Assembly (NCBI RefSeq): GCF_012641265.1
Contig: NZ_JABAHZ010000003.1
Location: 682,001 to 746,000 of the forward strand
Length of the DNA: 64,000 nt
Source of the DNA: Chitinophaga eiseniae
GTDB taxonomy: Bacteria > Bacteroidota > Bacteroidia > Chitinophagales > Chitinophagaceae
Direction of reading: 5' to 3'
In this document: one piece after another, positions 24,627 to 31,689 of the stretch
Position numbering within the stretch: the first letter of the stretch is position 1
How the letters are laid out: each line of letters opens with the position of its first letter
Program-made: the position numbers and the translations under genes
Notes under the pieces: generated by a model
The model's database searches: none
What the model was told of the DNA's origin: nothing
What the model saw: the letters and a program-made list of their open reading frames with translations, nothing else

Positions 24627-26589
24627 GTTGGGTGCGCTCTTCTTCTATTAATTTTCTTACCAGCGAGATAAAATCAACTTTTGTTAAAATTAATGAGGCT
24701 TGTTCCTCTCCTAAATCAAAGATTACATCTTGTTGATTGGATTCCATATAGGCATTTACTCGACGCCACGTACTAACTTCCTCTTTAGAGAATGGCATCT
24801 TCTCAAATAGCATATTGGCTAGCGAATGGAATTTCCCTGCATGTAAGAAAACGATGATTCTTTCGAAACTAGCTCGTTCTTCTGTTGAAAGTTCTAACCC
24901 CTTAAAATACGGTAATAAACGAACCAACACTGATACGAAATATTCAATTTTGTCCTGATAGTTTTTTGCGATTGCTGCAACTAAACTTAACGCAACTAAA
25001 CGAAATGCCACTATCGTTAGAAAATATGAATTGTTTAATTTCACATTTTTATCAGATGTAGTAATCTTTTTTGCAGTTTGACTCCAAAAGGCTTCTGAAA
25101 GTAGTTCCAAATTTGTTTCAATAAACAACCAAAGCCTATCTTTTTCAGCAATGCTTACAAATCTGCGCGACGATGCTATTTTTTGAAGAACATCGAGTTT
25201 TTTTTCTCTTAATGTCTCACGTAATAGCTGATAAAACTCATCCTCTGTTAAATCAATATTCGAGGCAACATAATCTGGAGTACTCTCTTTCAATAGGAAT
25301 TTAGTCTCAGGATCGAGATCTTTAAAAAACGTATAAACGTGCCCGTATGTCTCCAATACATTATTCGCCAACATCCCCTTCTTCGCTTTCTCAATATAAT
25401 CCTTCACTCGCCGCTCTATTTCATCTTTATCACACCATGCCTCCAAAAACTTAACCAGCCATACAACCCGATTCCTATCCTGCTTTCTCCCATATCTCAT
25501 CAAATACCAGATATTAAAGAATCTTTCCCGCAACAGGTAAATATGATTCTTGGTTTTGGTAGCTCGTTTCTCAATTACCTGGTTCTTCTCTAACTGTCGT
25601 AACTGTGCAGACACCAGTTTACTATCCAGCCTGGTTTGTTTCGCCAGGTCCTTTACGCTCACCGCTTCCCAATGCAGGGCCACTGCATCCACGATCTTTT
25701 GTTGCTGTGCGGGCAGGTCATCCATGCGATGCTTGTATAAAGGCGTTACTGCATCCAGCACCTGTTCCAGGTCGCTCAGTGCGGTGCCGTGTTCATGATC
25801 TACAAACACCTGGAATAATAATACCATGGTTCTGGGTACGCCACCAGACAAGGTGCGCAGCGTAGTAATGCGTGACGGGCTATTTTTAATAATCCTTTCA
25901 ATCTTAGCTTCTTCATGATGCAGTACAGCCAGCTGCCTTAGTAACGCAATACTTTCCTCATCTGTCAAGCCTTTCAGCTGGATCACTTTGAAAAACTCAA
26001 ACAGTGGTTGCTGGTAGTCCAATATACTTTCCAGTACCACCGGCGATCCGGCTATTAACCGGAAATGAGGAATAGTTTGCAGTATTTCTCTTAACCGCCG
26101 TACTTCCAGGTCATCGAACTTGGCCAGCAGCTGGCCAATATTGTCAATAAATAGAATGACCTTCTTCTTATGCCGATCCAGGTGATGGATCAGTACTTTT
26201 AATGCTGCTTCTTCGTAGTTGTCTTGCTGTATGAACGGGATTATTTCATTCGTGATACCATCAAAGCCATGGTAATCTTCCAGGTATTCGGCTATTCTTT
26301 CCCATAGATTCCCTAATTCCCCGATATTATATTGCTCTTCGCTGAATATAACAGGGATCAGCCATTTAGATAATTTCGCATCATCCTCTACGGCATACTT
26401 TAATCTTAGTAACATGGTAGTTTTTCCGGCTCCGCGCTGTCCCAGTAACAGGTAATGCTGTTCTGGAGTGGTCATTTTACCTGTTTTGATATCCGCCATA
26501 ATCTCGTCAAAAATCTTGGTACGGATTACAAATTCAGCAATAAAATCAGCCTTGTTCTTTCGGTCCGGATTATACAATAGAATGCTCAT
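24616..26589 (-). CDS. P-loop ATPase (archaeal ATPase/AAA-like) with winged helix and long C-terminal region
   Basis: A 657-aa protein of unknown role. Residues about 50-58 (GQRGAGKTT) are a Walker A motif, KKVILFIDNIGQLL near 155 is Walker B, and GSPVVLESILDY fits sensor 1. A winged-helix segment (VKDLAKQTRLDSKLVSAQLRQLEKNQVIEKRA) lies near residues 320-360, followed by RERFFNIWYLMRYG, a motif seen after the wHTH of archaeal-type ATPases. The last 250 residues are helical, unrecognised, and encoded by clearly more AT-rich DNA. I chose ATG 26589 (MSILLYNPDRK), two bases after the upstream stop; the longer frame from 26616 would overlap the first ATPase gene. Candidates include a STAND-like sensor or a mobile regulatory ATPase. 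Confidence 0.7.
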   Translation of the reverse strand: MSILLYNPDRKNKADFIAEFVIRTKIFDEIMADIKTGKMTTPEQHYLLLGQRGAGKTTMLLRLKYAVEDDAKLSKWLIPVIFSEEQYNIGELGNLWERIAEYLEDYHGFDGITNEIIPFIQQDNYEEAALKVLIHHLDRHKKKVILFIDNIGQLLAKFDDLEVRRLREILQTIPHFRLIAGSPVVLESILDYQQPLFEFFKVIQLKGLTDEESIALLRQLAVLHHEEAKIERIIKNSPSRITTLRTLSGGVPRTMVLLFQVFVDHEHGTALSDLEQVLDAVTPLYKHRMDDLPAQQQKIVDAVALHWEAVSVKDLAKQTRLDSKLVSAQLRQLEKNQVIEKRATKTKNHIYLLRERFFNIWYLMRYGRKQDRNRVVWLVKFLEAWCDKDEIERRVKDYIEKAKKGMLANNVLETYGHVYTFFKDLDPETKFLLKESTPDYVASNIDLTEDEFYQLLRETLREKKLDVLQKIASSRRFVSIAEKDRLWLFIETNLELLSEAFWSQTAKKITTSDKNVKLNNSYFLTIVAFRLVALSLVAAIAKNYQDKIEYFVSVLVRLLPYFKGLELSTEERASFERIIVFLHAGKFHSLANMLFEKMPFSKEEVSTWRRVNAYMESNQQDVIFDLGEEQASLILTKVDFISLVRKLIEEERTQQKR

Positions 26590-26591
26590 AA

Positions 26592-27770
26592 CTAACAAAT
26601 AAATCGCTCCCACCATCGTTTTAGGATGGGCGAGTTAAAAAGGTAGACGCCTTGCGCGGTATTAAAATGGATGTACCCGTCGTACATCAGGTTCTCTATG
26701 ATTTTCCTGTACTCAACTTCCTGCTCGTACTGCGCCGCCAGTTCCAGGCAATCTCTTTTGTTCAGGAGATGCTTTTCTGCTAACGCTTTGAGCAATGCAT
26801 CCGCATACTTAAACGCCCCATTCTTGAAATGTGTTCTTAAACGGGAGTAATAGTGATCAAAATGATTCTTATGCCTCAAACTTAATAATTCTTCGATAGC
26901 ATTTTCCACAATTTCTGCTGTCACCTCCGTATGCGCCTGGGTGGCCTGGATAATCTCCTGTACAATCAACTGAATGTGAAAGGGGATGTACCATTGCAGG
27001 ATATCCTTCAATGCGCTGATAGCGCCTGGATGCAGCGTCCGGCTATTATAGGCCAGCAACTTGCCAAACAGGTCAATCGCCTCCTGTTCTGACAACGGCT
27101 CCACTTCAATAGACGCCAGGTCGTTGATAGTAGCAGTAGCATTAATGGAAGAAACGGTCTGATTAAGTCCAATCGAACCGGTATATATAAATCTTACTTT
27201 CCTGGAAATCACCGGGTCTATCCTCAATTCGCGCTTCCGTTGAAGAAAATTAACAGCGGCTTCAGTATCCTTGTTCCGGATATTTTCTATTGTCTGTGGA
27301 AACTCGTCGATCAATAATACCAGTTCAGATTCTTCCACGCTGGCATACGCCGTTAAAAAATGCAGGAACTCTTCGTAATAATCACGCACAGCAGCTTCCT
27401 GGTTGAATTCCAGGGCAGCATTAAAAAGTTTGATGCTTTTTATTTTCTGGAAAATACGGTTGGTCTTATCTTCCAGGCCTGATTTTAATTTAAGGGATCT
27501 GGAAATTTTGGGATCGTTAACTATTCCTTCCAGGATCTTCTTATAAAAGTGTGAGGCATCAGCCACGCTCTCTGTATCTACATATACATAGTGCCTTTCT
27601 TCAATACTATTGTCTAGCAAAAACCATAAGATAGAGGTTTTTCCTACCCTACGGGGAGCTGTGATCTGTATATTATTTCCATTAGATAGCGCCCTGGTAA
27701 CTTTCTCTACCTCACGGCTACGCTGATAAAAATTTTCTCCCCGGGCTGGAAGTCCAATAACGTTTTTCAT
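26592..27770 (-). CDS. AAA-like P-loop ATPase with C-terminal winged-helix region
   Basis: A 392-aa ATPase. APRRVGKTS (residues 38-46) is the Walker A motif, LVLLIDEFPQT near residue 155 is Walker B with a following acidic residue, and FIYTGSIGLN fits sensor 1. The C-terminal half contains a wHTH-like segment (LLNKRDCLELAAQYEQEVEYRKIIENLMYDGYI) and ends YLFNSPILKRWWERF, like the ends of AAA-like STAND ATPases. It is the first of two tandem ATPase genes with a 2-base gap, so they are probably made together and may form one complex. The DNA directly before the ATG is an array of palindromes (27770-27843). Confidence 0.72.
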   Translation of the reverse strand: MKNVIGLPARGENFYQRSREVEKVTRALSNGNNIQITAPRRVGKTSILWFLLDNSIEERHYVYVDTESVADASHFYKKILEGIVNDPKISRSLKLKSGLEDKTNRIFQKIKSIKLFNAALEFNQEAAVRDYYEEFLHFLTAYASVEESELVLLIDEFPQTIENIRNKDTEAAVNFLQRKRELRIDPVISRKVRFIYTGSIGLNQTVSSINATATINDLASIEVEPLSEQEAIDLFGKLLAYNSRTLHPGAISALKDILQWYIPFHIQLIVQEIIQATQAHTEVTAEIVENAIEELLSLRHKNHFDHYYSRLRTHFKNGAFKYADALLKALAEKHLLNKRDCLELAAQYEQEVEYRKIIENLMYDGYIHFNTAQGVYLFNSPILKRWWERFIC

Positions 27771-27843
27771 GACAATAGAATTTTTGTCAAAGTAAATGAC
27801 AAAAATTCTATTGTCAAAATTTTTGACAATAATTTTATTGTTA
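27770..27843. repeat. Array of TGACAA...TTGTCA palindromes abutting the ATPase start codon
   Basis: Three 20-bp units lie at 27770-27789, 27797-27816 and 27824-27843. Each begins TGACAA and ends TTGTCA, or TTGTTA in the third. Units 1 and 2 are exact inverted copies of each other, separated by 7 bases. The spacers continue the symmetry, so TTGTCA and TGACAA alternate along the array. The A of the ATPase start codon belongs to unit 1. The array can act as an operator set, and when transcribed it would fold into a 20-bp stem ending at the AUG. Confidence 0.85.
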
Positions 27844-27860
27844 AACTAGCAACCTGCTGA

Positions 27861-29018
27861 TTACGAAAGCCTTACCGCATACATCGTATCCGCTCCCTTG
27901 TCATACCCTGCAATCACCCCACCGGCCTGCCGGCGTAAATCACTCATACTTTCTATATAGCTCACCACTTCTTCATTCTCCTGTTTAAATACGGAACAGG
28001 TAATGTAAATCAAACTACCTCCTTTTTTCAGGAACGGCACTACATTATGAGCAATCTTTTGCTGTAGTTGCTGGTACTTCCCGATCTCTTCAGTTTTAAA
28101 AAAACTAATGCTTTCGGGAGTACGTCCCCAGGTACCGGAGCCACTGCAGGGCGCATCCAGTATAATGCCATCAAATTGCTGATGCCCCATAGACGCAGCG
28201 AAGCCGGGCGCGGTAAGGTCAGCAACCCGGGCATCATAGTGTTTGATACCCGCTGCGGCGAAGCGCTGCTGCAGGTTTTCCAGGATAGAGCGCCTTACAT
28301 CAGATACCATTAATTGTACGCCTGGCTGCTGATCTTTCAGGAGAATAGACTTTCCCCCACTGGCAGCACAGCAATCCCACCAACGCTGCCCGGCAGCGGG
28401 CAAAAAGAGCGCCCCGGTTTGCTGGCTCGAAGCATCCTGTACCTCGTACCAGCTCTTCTCTGTTACAATGGTTTCTATCTTAGTGCCATTGGGTAAAGCA
28501 ATGGTAGTATTGTTGGCAAACACCTCATATGCTATACCCGCCTTATCCAGCAGTGCTTTTACCTTATCCAGCTTCTGCTGACGCACCCGTATAAATAAGC
28601 GGGGCTGGGTCAGCATCGTATAAGCGTAAGCGTTAGCATCAATGGAATCAGACAAGGAAGTGATCAGCGGAAAGAGGGCATCGGGCGTTAGTGGCACCGG
28701 TAATAATACTGCCTTTTCAGATAATGGCAACGAAGCCCGCTCATTCCAATCGGGTTGCAATGCCGCGAGAAAATCGTTGGGCGCGGTTTCACACAAAAAT
28801 GTTCCTGCAATAATACGTTCCTTTAAGGGAAGCGCTTTTCCCCAATGTCCTAACCGGAAATAATGATATACCAACTGTGATATCCAGCGCCGGTCGCGCC
28901 CACCCATATAAGGATGTTCCTTGAAAAAAGATTTCAGGAAGTGATGTAATGGCAGGCTGCCGGTATAGGCGCCAATAATTTTTTCTGCGGATGCTAAATA
29001 ATTTTCCCAACGGGTCAT
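27861..29018 (-). CDS. RsmB/NOL1/NOP2-family RNA (cytosine-5) methyltransferase
   Basis: An SAM-dependent m5C methyltransferase, probably acting on rRNA. The motifs are WWDCCAASGGKSILL (motif I, with Ser for the usual Pro), ILDAPCSGSGTWGRTPE (motif IV) and LIYITCSVFKQENEEVV (motif VI with the catalytic Cys). The N-terminal part (residues about 1-110) is helical, like the NusB-related domain of RsmB but short. I chose ATG 29018 (MTRWENYLASAEK), giving 385 aa; the extra codons upstream start with GTG and lack family resemblance. It is separated from the ATPase pair by the palindrome array and is divergent from the lipoprotein gene. Confidence 0.88.
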   Translation of the reverse strand: MTRWENYLASAEKIIGAYTGSLPLHHFLKSFFKEHPYMGGRDRRWISQLVYHYFRLGHWGKALPLKERIIAGTFLCETAPNDFLAALQPDWNERASLPLSEKAVLLPVPLTPDALFPLITSLSDSIDANAYAYTMLTQPRLFIRVRQQKLDKVKALLDKAGIAYEVFANNTTIALPNGTKIETIVTEKSWYEVQDASSQQTGALFLPAAGQRWWDCCAASGGKSILLKDQQPGVQLMVSDVRRSILENLQQRFAAAGIKHYDARVADLTAPGFAASMGHQQFDGIILDAPCSGSGTWGRTPESISFFKTEEIGKYQQLQQKIAHNVVPFLKKGGSLIYITCSVFKQENEEVVSYIESMSDLRRQAGGVIAGYDKGADTMYAVRLS

Positions 29019-29112
29019 ACGCGAAGATACAGCTTCTGTCAACGCCAGCCCATAGCAGTCACATGCCCTATTTTCAATCACTGTTATTTAACTTCCTAAA
29101 CTATACCCAATC

Positions 29113-29946
29113 ATGAAACGATTCCACCCCTTTCTGTCACTGGCAGCAACTACTTATTTACTGTTCACATTTTCCTGTAGCAAGATACCACCACAATATG
29201 CCTGTAATACGCCGGTCAAACGCGTAACGGTATACGACACGGCTACCGGCATTATTAGTTTTGTAAGGCACTATACGTACACGTCACAACTCCAGGTAGA
29301 CAGTATCATCGATACTGAAAACAGCCATCATCCCACTGTGCCCACTATCTATGTCATGCAGTATAACGTGCAACATCAGCTGACTAATGTACAATTCAGC
29401 GGCCCCGGCGGCGTGTATAATATCCAATACAACTATGCCAATGGCAATATATCCGGTATTGCTTCCCCACTGTTTGTGGCCACTAACTATGCCTATTCGT
29501 TTATAAGAAATATTCCCTGGTATAATGGGTCTACGCCTACACTGCTGGTAAGCAATGGTCATTCCAAGCTAAGAGAAATTGCCTGGTTCATGAATGCCAA
29601 CACGCCCGCCAATGCGGATTCTATCATCACTTCCTCCCGGTATCAAAATTCTGTACAGGAAAGCAGGTATTACTATACATACAGCCAGCAGCTCAATCCG
29701 GAATATGAGGCCTTTCGTGCAGGATGGTTTTATGCGTACAGCATTAATCAGCATTTCCCACTGCAATCGGACCCGGCAGCTACCAGCCTGCATTTACCGG
29801 CATCCAGCAGCAATTTACTATGGAGTATGCCACCATCAAGCATTACTACCTATAGTTTTGTAAAAGATCACTGTGGCAGGGTGATAAAAGTATACGCCCA
29901 GCAAAATGGCGCTACCAGGTTGTGGAAAAGCTATCAATATTATTGA
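29113..29946 (+). CDS. Lipoprotein of unknown function
   Basis: A 277-aa protein with a lipoprotein signal, MKRFHPFLSLAATTYLLFTFSCSK, placing the lipidated Cys at residue 22. The body has YD-repeat-like phrases such as VMQYNVQHQLTNVQFSG and YNIQYNYANGNISGI, a pattern common in uncharacterised Bacteroidota lipoproteins with a beta-sheet repeat fold. I do not recognise a defined family or activity. It stands alone, divergent from the methyltransferase, and ends at a strong bidirectional terminator. Confidence 0.7.
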   Translation: MKRFHPFLSLAATTYLLFTFSCSKIPPQYACNTPVKRVTVYDTATGIISFVRHYTYTSQLQVDSIIDTENSHHPTVPTIYVMQYNVQHQLTNVQFSGPGGVYNIQYNYANGNISGIASPLFVATNYAYSFIRNIPWYNGSTPTLLVSNGHSKLREIAWFMNANTPANADSIITSSRYQNSVQESRYYYTYSQQLNPEYEAFRAGWFYAYSINQHFPLQSDPAATSLHLPASSSNLLWSMPPSSITTYSFVKDHCGRVIKVYAQQNGATRLWKSYQYY

Positions 29947-29957
29947 TGGGTAAAAAC

Positions 29958-30000
29958 GAAGGCGGAGATAAAAGCAATCCCTGCTTTCATCTCCGCCTTC
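29958..30000. terminator. Bidirectional terminator between the lipoprotein gene and sucB
   Basis: GAAGGCGGAGAT pairs perfectly with its complement at 29989-30000. A second inner stem, AAAGCA/TGCTTT, is present, and A-runs lie on both flanks. Confidence 0.85.
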
Positions 30001-30024
30001 AAAAACATTAGTCTTATGTAACGG

Positions 30025-31596
30025 TTACAGTTTCAGTAACGCTTTCAGTGGATCTTTACCGAACAGCAGCTGCTCAGGATTTTCCAGCATTTCTTTCACT
30101 CTTACCAGGAAGCTTACAGACTCGCGACCATCAATGATACGGTGATCGTAACTCAGCGCCACATACATCATTGGACGAATCACTACCTGTCCATTAATAG
30201 CCATCGGGCGTTCCTGTATTTTGTGCATACCCAGGATAGCAGATTGCGGGATATTAATGATAGGGGTGCTCATCAGGGAACCAAATACGCCACCGTTAGT
30301 GATCGTAAAGGTACCACCGGTCATTTCCGGTACGGTTAATTTGTTGTCGCGGGCTTTGGTAGCCAGTTCCAACACTGCTTTTTCGATGCCGGCCATATCC
30401 AGGCTTTCCGCATTGCGGATAACCGGTACTACCAGGCCCTTAGGTGCAGAAACAGCAATGGAAATATCACAGAAGTCGTGGTATACCAGTTCATCGCCAT
30501 CAATGTACGCATTTACAGAAGGGAACTCCTGTAAAGCGAAGCAGCAAGCTTTGGTAAAGAAGCTCATAAAGCCCAGGTTTACCTCATGCTGTTTTTTGAA
30601 GACATCTTTGTATTTAGCACGCAATGCCATAATCTCTGTCATGTCTACCTCATTGAAGGTAGTGAGCATGGCAGTAGTATTTTTAGCTTCCACCAGGCGG
30701 CGGGAAACAGTTTTACGCAGGTTGCTCATCTTCTCACGGCGTTCCTGGCGGGTAAACATTTCCTGTCCGATGGCTACACCCGGATTTTTCAGGGCAGCAT
30801 ATACATCGTCCTTCATGATTTTACCGTGCGCACCGGAACCTTTGATGCTGGACGGATCTACTTGTTTGTCCGCAATAACGGCTGCAGCTACTGGTGTAGT
30901 TTTAATATCATTCGGGATGCTGGTAACAGGCGCCTGCTGTGGTTGTGGAGCAGCGGTTGGCTGGGCTGCCGGAGTGGCTGCCACCGGGGCTGCTTTACCT
31001 GCTGGTCTTGCTACACTGGTATCAATCTTACAGGCCACATCACCAATTTTTAAGGTATCTCCTTCTTTAGCTACGGTAATCAGGGCGCCAGCTTCTTCTG
31101 CGTTCAGTTCGAAGGTAGCTTTCTCTGATTCCAGTTCACATACCACTTCATCACGCTCTACATAATCACCATCTTTCCGTATCCATTTTACCAGGGTTAC
31201 TTCACTGATAGACTCTCCTACTGTAGGCACTTTCATATCAATCGTCCCTTTATTCACTGCCGGAGCTACTGGAGCGGATGATGCTTCCGCTACAGGCGCA
31301 GCTGTAGCTGCCGGTGCTGCGGCTGCTGGTGCTGTTGTGGAAGCTGGCGCAGCGGCGTCTGTATCGATCGTACAGGCTACCTCACCAATCTTCAAAGTAG
31401 CGCCTTCCTGGGCTGCGGCTGCAATCTTCAGAATACCCGCTTTTTCTGCATTCAGTTCAAAGGTTGCCTTCTCAGATTCCATTTCACATAATACCTCGTC
31501 CTGCTGCACATAATCTCCGTCTTTCTTCAACCACTTTGCAATTGTTACCTCGCTAATAGATTCTCCTACCGTAGGGACTTTGATTTCGATAACCAT
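30025..31596 (-). CDS. sucB: 2-oxoglutarate dehydrogenase E2, dihydrolipoyl succinyltransferase, with two lipoyl domains
   Basis: The E2 core transfers the succinyl group from the E1-bound lipoate to CoA in the TCA cycle. The 523-aa protein has two tandem lipoyl domains (residues about 1-78 and 118-195), each with the lipoylated Lys in ESEKATF. After Ala/Pro-rich linkers, an E3-binding domain (near residues 235-275, VDPSSIKGSGAHGKIMKDDV) and the catalytic domain follow. The catalytic domain ends with SYDHRIIDGRESVSF, which holds the catalytic His and Asp. The usual bacterial SucB has one lipoyl domain; the two here are very alike. sucA lies 93 bases upstream on the same strand. Confidence 0.95.
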   Translation of the reverse strand: MVIEIKVPTVGESISEVTIAKWLKKDGDYVQQDEVLCEMESEKATFELNAEKAGILKIAAAAQEGATLKIGEVACTIDTDAAAPASTTAPAAAAPAATAAPVAEASSAPVAPAVNKGTIDMKVPTVGESISEVTLVKWIRKDGDYVERDEVVCELESEKATFELNAEEAGALITVAKEGDTLKIGDVACKIDTSVARPAGKAAPVAATPAAQPTAAPQPQQAPVTSIPNDIKTTPVAAAVIADKQVDPSSIKGSGAHGKIMKDDVYAALKNPGVAIGQEMFTRQERREKMSNLRKTVSRRLVEAKNTTAMLTTFNEVDMTEIMALRAKYKDVFKKQHEVNLGFMSFFTKACCFALQEFPSVNAYIDGDELVYHDFCDISIAVSAPKGLVVPVIRNAESLDMAGIEKAVLELATKARDNKLTVPEMTGGTFTITNGGVFGSLMSTPIINIPQSAILGMHKIQERPMAINGQVVIRPMMYVALSYDHRIIDGRESVSFLVRVKEMLENPEQLLFGKDPLKALLKL

Positions 31597-31689
31597 ATTT
31601 AATCAGTTGATGGTGATACCGGGCTTCCTGCTTTCGGCGCTAGCTTGTCAACACAAACCCCGGTTATTCTGTTTATTCGTTTAATTTTT

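Noticed and set aside
27770..27843. CRISPR-like reading of the TGACAA/TTGTCA array
   Set aside because: Units are inverted copies with 7-base spacers and no cas genes adjoin; spacer lengths and symmetry do not fit CRISPR.
30221..31165. A 314-codon open frame antisense to sucB
   Set aside because: Ser/Ala-rich shadow of the Ala/Pro linkers and lipoyl domains of sucB; no independent start signal or domain.
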